Shown here: piece after piece, positions 52,410 to 61,706 of the stretch
Layout of the letters: each line of letters begins with the position of its first letter
Position numbering within the stretch: the stretch's first letter is position 1
Assembly (NCBI GenBank): GCA_900320185.1
Contig: ONRD01000003.1
Coordinates: 62,001 to 126,000, forward strand
Reading direction: 5' to 3'
DNA length: 64,000 bases
From: an uncultured Bacteroidales bacterium
GTDB taxonomy: Bacteria; Bacteroidota; Bacteroidia; Bacteroidales; UBA932
Program-made: the position numbers and the translations under genes
The notes under the pieces: generated by a model
Told to the model about the DNA's origin: nothing
Databases searched by the model: none
The model's input: the letters and a program-made list of their open reading frames with translations, nothing else

Positions 52410-54422
52410 ATGAAACCATATTCATTCCTGCTGTCCGCCGCGCTGTCCGCCGCGCTGTCCGCAATACTTGTCTCCTGCACGGGATCTCCCGGAAGGACGG
52501 ATCTGAAAGAGCCGGTCATTGTCACCCAGGTGCCACTGGGCTACCTCGACGACAGCACCAGGCAGACTTATCTTGACGACCTCCGCAACTCGGGAGTGTC
52601 GGTCGTGCTGGTTTCCCTTGAAGACGTATTCTGCTCAGGTGCCGAAAGGGACAGCCTTATGGCCAGGCTCGGACGCGCCATCCGCCTCTTCGAAGGTGAG
52701 GGTTACGAGGTCGGAGTCTGGACCAATACCCTCGGGTACGGCTATCCCCGTCCGCAGCTGGACACCCTTGTTCCCGGCATAAGGTATCTGACCAGCTTCG
52801 AGGGAAATACGGGGAATGCAGTCTGCGCCACGGACAAAGGGTTCCTGGAACTGATGAAGGACAACGTCAGGGATTTCGCCAGGGCGGGGGCCAGGTTCAT
52901 CCTGATTGACGACGACCTGGTCCAGGGAGTGCGTCCGGGCTTCGCCTGCGTGTGCGAGGGCCATCTCGCCCTCCTGAAGGAGGCGACGGGCAGGGATTTC
53001 ACCAGGGAGCAGGTGCGGGACCTCTTTACGGGGGACCCGTCCGCTGAGAGGACCGCCTATATGGACATATTGGGCGGAAGTATGGAGGATTTCTGCAGGG
53101 GCCTGCGCGAAGCGGTGGACGAGGTGGATCCTGGAATCGTTATGTCGATCTGTTCAAGCTACACCCATTTCGACGCGGAAGGAGTTGATATGGAGGAAAT
53201 TGCACGGCTTCTTGCAGGCAAGGGGCACACTCCGTTCCTGAGGCTGAGCGGGGCTACGTACTGGCCGGTGGTGGCACCGAGGTTCCCAGGCGAGACCCTT
53301 GGGGACGTCCTGGATTTCGTGAGGATGCAGACGGGGTGGTTCCGAGGACGCGGAGTCGTCCTGTTCGACGAGAACGACCCCTATCCGAGGAAGTCGGACA
53401 TCGTCCCGGAAGAGTGGTGCGAGATCTACGACAAGGTGATGATGGCCGGCGGAGGCGTCAACCGCCACAAGTATATGTGCTGCTACACGCCCCAGGACCC
53501 CGACCGTGCCTATGTGGAGGCCCATCTCTCGGACAAGGACGACGACCCGGTGCTTCTGGATATGTTCGCCGGTACGTCTCCTTGCGGCTTCCGCGTGTGG
53601 AATGCTGAACACCTGGTCCGCGAGACCACCCTTCCCGATGAATATCCCGGGAACTACCAGATGATGGTCCGCGCCTCACATTCAGCCGCCGCAGTCTTCC
53701 TCGGGGCGAACTCGATACCCGCCTGTTTCGAAGGCAAGGGCTTCCCCGGCATCGTATTCGGCGACCAGGCCCGCCTCCTGCCTCCCGGAGCGGCCGGTCA
53801 CGGCCTTGTCCTCGACGTCCCGGCCGCGCTGGCGCTCATTTCGAAAGGAATGGACGTGGGACTGGAAAGGGCCGTACCCTTGCAAATGCCTGAATATGAG
53901 ATATTCGGCACCGACACCGTGGCGTTCGGAGCCGCTGGGGGGACCTTCTTCGGCCTGGTCCCTCGCGAGGATGCGGAAGCGGAGGTGATAAGTTCCTTCG
54001 TCTCAGGCGGGGAGGTGGTCCCTTCCTGCCTGCTTTGCAGGACCAGGGACGGGCTGTTCGCAATCTATGGCTGGGACGGCTACGACCAGTTGTTCCGGCA
54101 GCCCAGGAATTGGGGTGGCGGCCACCGGGCCGCGCAGTTGAAGGAACTGTACCGCCGTATGGCCGGAGGGGAGTCCCTTGACGCCGCCATTTCCGGGACA
54201 GACGGCTTGTATATGCTTGCGGCCCGCTCCTCCGACGGCGGCAGGCTGTCGGTCCTTGTGTGCAACCCGTCTGACAAAGCCGCCCCGGAACAGGACCTGG
54301 AAGTCCCTGAAGGGTGGGTTCCGGCGAGGTCCCTGCGCACGGAGGTTTCCGCGGAACCGGGAGGGTTCCGCCTCCCGGAGATCCCGCCTATGGGGTGGTG
54401 CGCCGTCGAACTGAAAAAGTGA
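52410..54422 (+). CDS. Lipoprotein of unknown function, probable TIM-barrel glycoside-hydrolase-like fold
   Basis: The 670-residue protein begins with a lipoprotein signal containing LSAALSAALSAILVSC (Cys at about position 23). Alternating beta/alpha elements follow in the first 400 residues, with acidic strand ends such as AGARFILIDDDLVQG, IVMSICSSYTHFDAEG and RGRGVVLFDENDPYPRKSD, as in a (beta/alpha)8 glycosidase. The last 200 residues look like beta-rich accessory domains. I do not recognise a specific family. It could be a glycosidase or a non-catalytic relative. It follows the broken M28 gene by about 100 bases with a spacer of its own. Confidence 0.6.
   Translation: MKPYSFLLSAALSAALSAILVSCTGSPGRTDLKEPVIVTQVPLGYLDDSTRQTYLDDLRNSGVSVVLVSLEDVFCSGAERDSLMARLGRAIRLFEGEGYEVGVWTNTLGYGYPRPQLDTLVPGIRYLTSFEGNTGNAVCATDKGFLELMKDNVRDFARAGARFILIDDDLVQGVRPGFACVCEGHLALLKEATGRDFTREQVRDLFTGDPSAERTAYMDILGGSMEDFCRGLREAVDEVDPGIVMSICSSYTHFDAEGVDMEEIARLLAGKGHTPFLRLSGATYWPVVAPRFPGETLGDVLDFVRMQTGWFRGRGVVLFDENDPYPRKSDIVPEEWCEIYDKVMMAGGGVNRHKYMCCYTPQDPDRAYVEAHLSDKDDDPVLLDMFAGTSPCGFRVWNAEHLVRETTLPDEYPGNYQMMVRASHSAAAVFLGANSIPACFEGKGFPGIVFGDQARLLPPGAAGHGLVLDVPAALALISKGMDVGLERAVPLQMPEYEIFGTDTVAFGAAGGTFFGLVPREDAEAEVISSFVSGGEVVPSCLLCRTRDGLFAIYGWDGYDQLFRQPRNWGGGHRAAQLKELYRRMAGGESLDAAISGTDGLYMLAARSSDGGRLSVLVCNPSDKAAPEQDLEVPEGWVPARSLRTEVSAEPGGFRLPEIPPMGWCAVELKK
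52431..52464 (+). repeat. 12-bp tandem repeat within a signal peptide
   Basis: The unit CTGTCCGCCGCG occurs at 52431-52442 and 52443-52454, with a partial third copy from 52455. It is in frame and encodes LSAA repeats in the hydrophobic core of the lipoprotein signal. Copy-number slippage would lengthen or shorten the signal by four residues. Confidence 0.7.
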
Positions 54423-54486
54423 CAGGCGACGGAAAAGACTATTGCGAAAATGCCCGGCCGATGAAGGGAGGTAACGACTTTTTCGT

Positions 54487-54494
54487 TATCTTTG
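54487..54494 (+). promoter_or_regulatory. Candidate -7 element for the DUF1846 gene
   Basis: TATCTTTG, a perfect TAnnTTTG, ends 25 bases before the DUF1846 start codon. No TTG is found at the ideal -33 distance. Confidence 0.45.
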
Positions 54495-54519
54495 TAACCC
54501 GTATTCAAGACATTGCACG

Positions 54520-56019
54520 ATGAAATACGGATTTGACAACGAGAAGTATCTGAAGATCCAGTCAGAGCACATCAAGCAACGGATCGCCACCTTCGGCGAC
54601 AAACTTTACCTGGAATTCGGCGGCAAGCTTTTCGACGACTATCACGCAAGCCGCGTCCTCCCCGGATTTGAGCCGGACAGCAAACTGAAGATGTTGATGC
54701 AGATGAAAGACGATGCGGAAATCGTCATAGTCATCAGTGCGGTTGACATCGAGAAGAACAAAGTGCGCAGCGACCTGGGCATAACCTACGACGTGGATGT
54801 ACTCCGCCTTAGGGATGAATTCATGGACCGTGGCCTCAGCGTCAACAGCGTGGTGATCACCCATTTCAACGGCCAGTCAAGTGCGGAAGCCTACCGCAAG
54901 CGCCTGGAAGGCATGGGGATCAAGGTCTATTACCATCACACCATAGAGGGATACCCCCACAATGTCGCCCTCATCGATTCGGACGAAGGCTTCGGCAAGA
55001 ACGACTATGTCGAGACCTCCCGCCCGCTCGTCGTGGTTACGGCTCCCGGCCCCGGGAGCGGCAAGATGGCCGTCTGCCTGAGCCAGCTCTACCAGGAGAA
55101 CAAGAGGGGAGTGAAGGCGGGATATGCCAAGTTCGAGACGTTCCCCATATGGAACCTTCCCCTCACCCATCCGGTCAACCTGGCTTACGAGGCGGCCACG
55201 GCCGACCTGGAGGACGTCAACATGATCGATCCGTTCCACCTGGAGGCCTATGGGAAGACGGCCGTCAACTACAACCGGGACGTGGAGATATTCCCGGTGA
55301 TGAACGCCCTTTTCGAGGATATCTACGGCGAGTCGCCCTACAAGTCCCCGACGGACATGGGCGTGAACATGGCCGGATTCTGCATAAGCGACGACCCGGT
55401 CTGCCGCGAAGCCTCCCTCCAGGAGATCATCCGCCGCTACTATACCGCGATCTGCAATTTCGCGGACGGCAAGGCCACCGAGAACGAAGTGGGCAAGCTG
55501 AAACTGCTGATGAAAAAGGCAGGCATAACCACCGACTACCGCCGTTCCACGGTCGCCGCAAGGGAGAGGATGGAGCGTTCTTCGGTGCCAACGGCTACAG
55601 CTGCCATCGAACTTGAGGACGGAACAATCCTGACTGCGGAAACCAGCCCGCTGCTGGGACCCAGCGCCGCCCTTCTGCTCAACGCCCTGAAGCATCTGGC
55701 CGGAATCGCCCACAACGTCAAGCTCATTCCCCAGACGATGATAGAGCCCATCCAGAAGACGAAAGTCACTTACCTGCATGGCAAGAATCCCCGCCTGCAC
55801 ACTGACGAGGTCCTGGTCGCCATCTCCATGATGAGCCTTCTGGACGAGAACTGCAAGCTTGCCCTTGAGCAGCTTCCGAAACTGGCCGGCTCCCAGGTCC
55901 ACTCTACTGTGATGCTGAGCGAGGTAGACCGGAAGTCTTTCAAGAAGCTGGGTGTCGGACTCACCTGCGACCCGGTCAAGAAACTGATCGTGAGCCGCAA
56001 GGAAGAAGAAGAAATCTAG
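54520..56019 (+). CDS. DUF1846-family protein
   Basis: The 499-residue cytoplasmic protein matches DUF1846 throughout: MKYGFDNEKYLKIQSEHIKQRI, YLEFGGKLFDDYHASRVLPGF, VVVTAPGPGSGKMAVCLSQLY (a P-loop-like turn), FETFPIWNLPLTHPVNLAYEAATADLEDVNMIDP, and GVNMAGFCISDD. The family is widely distributed in bacteria with no established reaction; the glycine-rich loop suggests nucleotide binding. Length is normal and the start is unambiguous. It converges on the transglutaminase-like gene with eight bases between the stops. No functional partner is evident from neighbours. Confidence 0.9.
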   Translation: MKYGFDNEKYLKIQSEHIKQRIATFGDKLYLEFGGKLFDDYHASRVLPGFEPDSKLKMLMQMKDDAEIVIVISAVDIEKNKVRSDLGITYDVDVLRLRDEFMDRGLSVNSVVITHFNGQSSAEAYRKRLEGMGIKVYYHHTIEGYPHNVALIDSDEGFGKNDYVETSRPLVVVTAPGPGSGKMAVCLSQLYQENKRGVKAGYAKFETFPIWNLPLTHPVNLAYEAATADLEDVNMIDPFHLEAYGKTAVNYNRDVEIFPVMNALFEDIYGESPYKSPTDMGVNMAGFCISDDPVCREASLQEIIRRYYTAICNFADGKATENEVGKLKLLMKKAGITTDYRRSTVAARERMERSSVPTATAAIELEDGTILTAETSPLLGPSAALLLNALKHLAGIAHNVKLIPQTMIEPIQKTKVTYLHGKNPRLHTDEVLVAISMMSLLDENCKLALEQLPKLAGSQVHSTVMLSEVDRKSFKKLGVGLTCDPVKKLIVSRKEEEEI

Positions 56020-56027
56020 GCCGGGCC

Positions 56028-58628
56028 TCAGAGTTTCGCAAGGGCGCCGATGATCTGGTCGCCAAGGCCGATCGTGTAGCCTTCCGAGGAAAGGAAAACC
56101 CTGTTGAACGTGTCTGCAATGAGGAAATACGGGGTCTGCCTTCCCTTGGTCGCTCCGTCCGGGGTAATCCCGAACCGGACGTTGGAAGGCAGTCTGTCTG
56201 AATATTCCTTCATCCAGTCGTAGCCGTCCTCGGTGGTCAGAAGCAGGATGGTCCTGCCCCATTTCTCGAGATCTTCCTTCGCGGCCGCCAGGTCGTTCAG
56301 CGCATGGACGGAAGGTTCGTGACGCGGTGTGAGGAAACCGATGACGTACACACCTCTGCCGGTGGTGGAAAGCACGGACACCGGTTCCTCGCCGGGAGCC
56401 TTCCTGTACCTGGTTTCGGAATCGAACTCCCCGATTACCGGAAGCTTCCCTTCCGGGATCCTGACCACGAGTTCGAGGGTGGTGGTCTGACCCTCCTCCA
56501 CCGAGAAGAACTGCATCCGCACCGGAACGCTTCCGTCGGAAAGGCGGTTCCCGCTCACGAGGACATATTCCCCGGCATCGAGCGCCGTCCCGTCCTTGAA
56601 CACGTTTTCCCAGCTGACGCCGCCTCCCATGTCGACCTGTCCTTCATCGAAGGTAAGGAGCCTGGTCCTGCCGTCCTCGATCTTGCTTATTGTGAAGTTG
56701 GTGTAGTAGCCGGGGTTCTTGAGGAAGGAAGCCTGCCTGTAGGTGAGTACAAGACGTCCCTTGGGAGCATTCTCCTGCACGCCGGATTCGAAATCCACAT
56801 CCTGCCACTCGCCGTCGGTCCTGTACTGGATCTTCCCGGTGACCGGATCCTTGCGGGCATCGATTCCCAGGGTACGGGCAAGGGCGACGAAGAATATGTT
56901 GCGGGAGCGGACGTCCGCGTAGCCGGCCTTCCAGACGCCGGCGGGAGACATGGGGATCTTCCATGCCTTCAGGTCGCGGTCCAGCTTGATGTTTTCCCTG
57001 ACCCATGAGACGAGGCGGGAAGGATCGGACAGGGCCTCTTTCTGTTCCCGGGAAAGGTTAGCGTTGAAGAAAGACTTGTAGGGACTGAGGAACTCGTTCT
57101 CGATCCTCGGGCAAAGGATGGCCGTGCTGTCGAGATAGCTGTCGTCCAGGATTTCCCTTGTCACGTCTTTCAAGTCCTTGCGGCTCAGTGAAAGCAGGAG
57201 GTCGGTAGCCCGTTTGTCCGGATGGTCCCTGAGGAATTGTTCGATCACGCTCCTGTTCCCTGCCGCCATCGCGGCCAGGTCGCCTTCCAGGGTTCCGTCC
57301 CTCTGGGCGAAGGTTGCCATGTAGGCCTTGCGGACGGCATCTTCCCCGGCGGTCCTCCGGGCGTTTTCCTGACGCTGTTCGTCAGTTACTTCGGGGAGGT
57401 TCACTTTCTCCGGCGGGGGGACTATCATAAGGTCCTGGGGAGCCGTGGAAAGGCTGTCGGAAAGGACGACACGGACCTCGCTGTCCGTGCCGAAAGACAC
57501 TTTGGACCATCCGCACCTGCCGTCCTTCGAGGCCCATGCCAGCATGTCTCCCTTCCCAGCGGTGAGGAAGGTCCTGCCTTCCCTGTCGGTGTACTTTGAA
57601 AGCGCCGGGTAGAATTCAGCGTAATTGTAGATCCTGAAGTCGACCAGCGCGCTGTCCACAGGGTTGCCGTCCGTGTCAGTGACCAGGAAGTCGACCCTTG
57701 CGGTTTCGGCATAGTTGCCGATGAGGTTGATCTCCGTGAAATTCGGACCTTCCATGACTTTCTCTTCCGGTCCGTCGTACCGCCCGAAGGCCCGGGTGTG
57801 CATCAGCAGTCCGCGGCTTGCGGGAGCATTGAACCATCCCAGGTTGAGAACGGGTTCGGGTTCGCAGGCGCCCATGAAATACCACTGTCCGTCGGCCCAG
57901 GCTTCCACCCATGCGTGATTGTCGTCCGAATGCGCCCAGCGCGGGGTGTAAACTTGCCTTGCAGGGATTCCTACGGCCCGCAGGGCGGCTACGCAGAAGG
58001 TGGCTTCTTCGCCGCATCGGCCGAGGGAGCTCTTGATGCAGGCCAGGGGAGACAGGGTCCTGGCATCCGAAGGCTGGTAGGTCAGCTTTTCATGGCACCA
58101 GTGGTTGACCTCGAGCACGGCTTCCTTCATGGTCAGGCCTTCAAGCCTTGGCTTGATCTCCCTGTAGAAGACGACGCGCGAGGAATCGAGGTTTTCATTG
58201 TTCACCCGCAGGGGAAGCACGAAATGCCTGAAGAGCCTTTCAGGAACTTCCCAGCCCATTTCTTCCTGGGCCTTGAAGGACGAGCGGACGTTCCTGAGGT
58301 AGAATTCCGTAGGATAGTCGGTCATGTCTGCAAGAGGCATGTACGCATAGAGGAACTCCAAAGCCTCGAACTCCTTGGCTGTCAGGAGACTTTCCTCTGC
58401 CGGGACGTCTACTCCGACGAGTTCCCTGCCTTTTGGATCGACCATGAAGAAGTTCTTGAGGGAATCGGCTTTCGCCAGCCTGTCCTTCAGGTCGGTCTCG
58501 ACAGTCTTCCGGTAGGAGGGGTCCGTGATGAAATGGTTGACGTCGCAGGACGACAGTGCCAGGAAAGCGAAGAGGACGGAGGGCAGCAGCGCTGCCAATG
58601 CGTTCATCCTGTTGGGGAAACCTTTCAT
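56028..58628 (-). CDS. Large transglutaminase-like lipoprotein with C-terminal thioredoxin-like domain
   Basis: I chose ATG 58628 (MKGFPNRMNALAALLPSVLFAFLALSSC), which gives a lipobox; the frame upstream is spacer. The 866-residue protein has a papain-like transglutaminase core at about residues 170-260: SSLGRCGEEATFCVAALRAVGIPARQVYTP with catalytic Cys near 205, DDNHAWVEAW with His near 237, and WYFMGACEPEP. A carboxypeptidase-regulatory-like beta domain, helical stretches and, over roughly the last 100 residues, a thioredoxin-like fold without CxxC follow. Such proteins may be peptidases or cross-linkers on the periplasmic or outer surface. Substrate unknown. Confidence 0.78.
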   Translation of the reverse strand: MKGFPNRMNALAALLPSVLFAFLALSSCDVNHFITDPSYRKTVETDLKDRLAKADSLKNFFMVDPKGRELVGVDVPAEESLLTAKEFEALEFLYAYMPLADMTDYPTEFYLRNVRSSFKAQEEMGWEVPERLFRHFVLPLRVNNENLDSSRVVFYREIKPRLEGLTMKEAVLEVNHWCHEKLTYQPSDARTLSPLACIKSSLGRCGEEATFCVAALRAVGIPARQVYTPRWAHSDDNHAWVEAWADGQWYFMGACEPEPVLNLGWFNAPASRGLLMHTRAFGRYDGPEEKVMEGPNFTEINLIGNYAETARVDFLVTDTDGNPVDSALVDFRIYNYAEFYPALSKYTDREGRTFLTAGKGDMLAWASKDGRCGWSKVSFGTDSEVRVVLSDSLSTAPQDLMIVPPPEKVNLPEVTDEQRQENARRTAGEDAVRKAYMATFAQRDGTLEGDLAAMAAGNRSVIEQFLRDHPDKRATDLLLSLSRKDLKDVTREILDDSYLDSTAILCPRIENEFLSPYKSFFNANLSREQKEALSDPSRLVSWVRENIKLDRDLKAWKIPMSPAGVWKAGYADVRSRNIFFVALARTLGIDARKDPVTGKIQYRTDGEWQDVDFESGVQENAPKGRLVLTYRQASFLKNPGYYTNFTISKIEDGRTRLLTFDEGQVDMGGGVSWENVFKDGTALDAGEYVLVSGNRLSDGSVPVRMQFFSVEEGQTTTLELVVRIPEGKLPVIGEFDSETRYRKAPGEEPVSVLSTTGRGVYVIGFLTPRHEPSVHALNDLAAAKEDLEKWGRTILLLTTEDGYDWMKEYSDRLPSNVRFGITPDGATKGRQTPYFLIADTFNRVFLSSEGYTIGLGDQIIGALAKL

Positions 58629-58654
58629 GATGATCAGTGATTGAGTACCAGGTA

Positions 58655-58662
58655 CAAATATA
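58655..58662 (-). promoter_or_regulatory. Candidate -7 element for the transglutaminase-like gene
   Basis: The minus strand reads TATATTTG, an exact TAnnTTTG, about 27 bases before the chosen start. A TTG lies on the same strand upstream but at a shorter spacing than usual. Confidence 0.4.
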
Positions 58663-58719
58663 ACAATTCGATTTGACAAAGGATTTTCGTAACTTGCAAA
58701 ACTTTTATCAAAGCAGAAC

Positions 58720-60150
58720 ATGAAGCCCAGAATCCTCAGACCAGAACTTTTCGTCCTCATCCTTGCCGGGATCCTTGCATGCCAGACCGACGCCAAGATA
58801 CCTCCTTCGCAGAGGCCGCAGCCCGACGGGAGGCTTTTCGTCTCCAGGGCCGTGGAGGACAAGATCGCCAGGGTGGACTCCGTCCTGACGGACCCTTACC
58901 TGAAATGGATGTTCTCCAACTGCTACCCGAACACCCTGGACACCACCGTCCATTACGGCAAGGACGAAGACGGGAACGACCGGACCTTCGTCTACACCGG
59001 AGACATCCATGCCATGTGGCTCAGGGATTCAGGGGCCCAGGTCTGGCCATATGTGGGGCTCTGTGCCTCCGACGAGTCCCTGAGGCATCTTGTGGCCGGA
59101 GTCATCAACTGCCAGTTCGACCTGATGGCGACGGACCCTTTCGCCAACGCCTTCAACGACGGACCGACTGGCGAAGGATGGCATGAAGACCGGACGCCGA
59201 TGAAGCCGGAGGTGTTCGAACGCAAGTGGGAAATCGATTCCGACTGCTATCCCATCAGGCTCGCCTATGGCTACTGGAAGGCGACCGGAGACGAAAGCAT
59301 ATTCGGACCGAAGTGGCTCAAGGCCATCAGGTGCGCCCTGGACACGTTCAAGGACCAACAGCGTAAGGACGGCCGGGGATCCTACCGCTTCGAAAGGAAG
59401 ACGGAGCGGGCCACCGACACCAAGGGCAACGGTGGATGGGGCAACCCCGTCAAGCCGTGCGGGCTCATCGCTTCTTCCTTCCGTCCATCCGATGACGCCA
59501 CCACTTTCGAATTCCTCATCCCGGACAATTTCTTCGCGGTGAGCTGCCTGAGGAAGGCCGCCGAGATACTTTCGGCCGTCAACAAGGATGAGAAGACAGC
59601 GGCCGAGTGCACTGGGCTTGCAGACGAGGTGGAGGCTGCCATCCGTGAACATGCGGTGGTGGGCCATCCCAAGTACGGGAAGATCTATGCTTTCGAGGTG
59701 GACGGCTTCGGCAACGCCTACCTCATGGACGATGCCAATGTCCCGAGCCTCCTCTCGCTTCCCTACATTGCGGACGTGCCGGTCGACGACCCGGTTTACC
59801 AGAACACCAGGCGCTTCGTCTGGAGCGAGGACAACCCGTGGTTCTTCAAGGGAAAGGCAGCCGAAGGGATCGGCGGGCCCCACATCGGTTTCGACATGGT
59901 CTGGCCGATGAGCATCATGATGAAGGCCTTCACTTCCACGGACGACGGAGAGATACTCCGCTGCCTGGACGTCCTTGTGAACACCGATGCAGGAACAGGG
60001 TTCATGCATGAATCCTTCAACAAGGATGATCCTTCGGACTTCACCAGAAGCTGGTTCGCCTGGGCCAACACCCTTTTCGGTGAACTTGTCGTCAAGTTGT
60101 ACGACGAGGGGAAAGTGGACCTCCTCAATTCCGTGAAGCGAAACAAGTAG
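58720..60150 (+). CDS. Glycoside hydrolase family 125 (exo-alpha-1,6-mannosidase type)
   Basis: GH125 enzymes remove alpha-1,6-linked mannose from N-glycans or yeast mannan. The 476-residue product has a signal or lipoprotein N-terminus (LAGILAC) and the family blocks YTGDIHAMWLRDSGAQVWPY, GPTGEGWHEDRTPMKPEVFERKWEIDSDCYPIRLAY, DDATTFEFLIPDNFFA and TGFMHESFNKDDPSDFTRSWFAWANTLFGEL. It is the first of four codirectional genes spaced by only a few bases (GH125, SGNH, SGNH, MBOAT), so it is probably part of a glycan-processing unit. A TTTG at 58672-58675 and TAACTTGC at 58690-58697 form a weak promoter candidate. Confidence 0.93.
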   Translation: MKPRILRPELFVLILAGILACQTDAKIPPSQRPQPDGRLFVSRAVEDKIARVDSVLTDPYLKWMFSNCYPNTLDTTVHYGKDEDGNDRTFVYTGDIHAMWLRDSGAQVWPYVGLCASDESLRHLVAGVINCQFDLMATDPFANAFNDGPTGEGWHEDRTPMKPEVFERKWEIDSDCYPIRLAYGYWKATGDESIFGPKWLKAIRCALDTFKDQQRKDGRGSYRFERKTERATDTKGNGGWGNPVKPCGLIASSFRPSDDATTFEFLIPDNFFAVSCLRKAAEILSAVNKDEKTAAECTGLADEVEAAIREHAVVGHPKYGKIYAFEVDGFGNAYLMDDANVPSLLSLPYIADVPVDDPVYQNTRRFVWSEDNPWFFKGKAAEGIGGPHIGFDMVWPMSIMMKAFTSTDDGEILRCLDVLVNTDAGTGFMHESFNKDDPSDFTRSWFAWANTLFGELVVKLYDEGKVDLLNSVKRNK

Positions 60151-60161
60151 GCACCAGGCTG

Positions 60162-61706
60162 ATGAAACCGGGCAAGATACTCCTGTTTTTCCTGTCTGTC
60201 TTTGCAGTCCTTTTCGTCCTGTGGTATTTCTTTCCGGCGGAAGGCGTGGAGGTGGGCGGTCTCACGTTGAGGTTCCCCTGCTACGAGTCCCGGCTCGGAG
60301 ACCTTCGGGAAGGAGGAGAGGCCGTGGATGTGGATTCGGTCCTTGTCGCAATGCACGAGGACGAGGCGAGGCTCGAAAGGATGAAGGACTCGCTCGACAC
60401 TTTCCTTGAATACCTTCGGAGCAATGTCGGCAGCATAGTCCTTCCGGGAGACGATCCTTCTTTCCTGGATTCGCTGTTTGCCGCGCTTGAAAGTCCTTCG
60501 GACTCAGGCCGGGTGGTGAGGATCATGCATTACGGAGATTCCCAGCTGGAGATGGACAGGATTTCCGGGACCTTGCGCCAGAAGTTGCAGGAACGGTTCG
60601 GAGGTTCCGGGCCGGGGATGGTGCCGATGATCCAGCACATAGCTTCGGTTTCGGTGCGCCAGGGCGCAGGCGGGTCCATAGGGAGATATTCCTGCGTGGC
60701 GGACACGCTTGCCAGCTACGATTCCCGTCACCATTACGGAATCATGACCCAGTTCGTGAAAGTCAGAGGTGGAGGGACCTTCACCTTCAGGAAAAGCGAC
60801 CATGCCCTGGCAAAGGAGCGTGCGAAGGAGATCTCGAGGGTCTCGGTGCTGTTCGGTTCAAGTTCTCCTGCTTTCACCCTCACCCTGAGATGTGACACGC
60901 TCGAGCGTACGGAGGTGCTCGATTCCGCCGTTTCCGGCACATCGCTGGTGACCTGGACACTTCCCGGGAATGTCGAAAGGGGTACGCTCACCTTCAAAGG
61001 GTCGGCGGAGGTCTACGGGATCATGCTTGACGGCCCGGGCGGGATTACCGTGGACAACCAGGCCATCAGGGGCTGTGCGGGAGACATATTCACGAGGATA
61101 GACTCGACCCTCATGGCGGAGAATATGCGTCTGGCCGGCACCGGTCTGGTCATCCTCCAGTACGGGGGCAATGCGATGCCCGGGATAGGTTCCACCCAGG
61201 CCATCACGAAATATGTCGACAGGATGCAGGCCCAGATGGATTATTTCAAGAAGGTGGCTCCGTGGGCCAGGATCCTGTTCGTGGGACCCGCAGACATGTG
61301 CAAGAGCGTGAACGGGCGGCTGGTGACCTGGCCCAGGCTGGAACAGCTCAACGATTCGCTGAGGACAAGGTGCCTCAGGAACGGGGTAGCCTATTGGGAC
61401 ACTTTCAGGGTCATGGGAGGAGCCGGCTCCATGCGTGGCTGGGTCAGCCACAACCCTCCTCTCGGCGGGCCCGACTACATCCATTTCACCTCCAGGGGCG
61501 CGGACGAGATCGGAGAGTCCCTGGCAAAGGCAATCACCAGCTTGTATGACTACTATTGCCTCCGCAGGCAGGTCTCCGGGACCGGACAGGTCTCCGTGGA
61601 CGGGCAGGTTTCCCCGGACGGACAGGTTTCCTCGGACGGACCGGCTTCCGGGGACGGGCAGGTTTCCGTGGACGGACAGATAGAAGAGGAGGTTCCCGAT
61701 GCGTAA
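60162..61706 (+). CDS. Membrane-anchored SGNH-hydrolase-like protein with C-terminal repeat tail
   Basis: The 514-residue protein starts 12 bases after GH125. One N-terminal membrane helix (ILLFFLSVFAVLFVLWYFF) anchors it. The SGNH core has block I VRIMHYGDSQLEMDRI (Ser near residue 126), a beta insertion, LVILQYGGNAMPG, and the late DYIHFTSRGADEIG with the Asp/His pair. The tail (about residues 471-506) is six 6-residue repeats of the type VSVDGQ, encoded by an 18-bp minisatellite. With the second SGNH protein and the MBOAT gene that follow, it probably transfers acyl groups to a surface glycan, as AlgX/AlgJ- or PatB-like partners do. The stop overlaps the next start by eight bases. Confidence 0.78.
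   Translation: MKPGKILLFFLSVFAVLFVLWYFFPAEGVEVGGLTLRFPCYESRLGDLREGGEAVDVDSVLVAMHEDEARLERMKDSLDTFLEYLRSNVGSIVLPGDDPSFLDSLFAALESPSDSGRVVRIMHYGDSQLEMDRISGTLRQKLQERFGGSGPGMVPMIQHIASVSVRQGAGGSIGRYSCVADTLASYDSRHHYGIMTQFVKVRGGGTFTFRKSDHALAKERAKEISRVSVLFGSSSPAFTLTLRCDTLERTEVLDSAVSGTSLVTWTLPGNVERGTLTFKGSAEVYGIMLDGPGGITVDNQAIRGCAGDIFTRIDSTLMAENMRLAGTGLVILQYGGNAMPGIGSTQAITKYVDRMQAQMDYFKKVAPWARILFVGPADMCKSVNGRLVTWPRLEQLNDSLRTRCLRNGVAYWDTFRVMGGAGSMRGWVSHNPPLGGPDYIHFTSRGADEIGESLAKAITSLYDYYCLRRQVSGTGQVSVDGQVSPDGQVSSDGPASGDGQVSVDGQIEEEVPDA
61572..61679 (+). repeat. 18-bp minisatellite, six in-frame copies
   Basis: Units start at 61572, 61590, 61608, 61626, 61644 and 61662, each like GTTTCCGTGGACGGACAG with a few substitutions. 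They encode VSGTGQ, VSVDGQ, VSPDGQ, VSSDGP, ASGDGQ and VSVDGQ at the end of the first SGNH protein. Copy-number change keeps the reading frame. Confidence 0.9.

Noticed and set aside
61572..61679. CRISPR-like array
   Set aside because: The 18-bp units are contiguous with no spacers and lie in frame inside a coding sequence.
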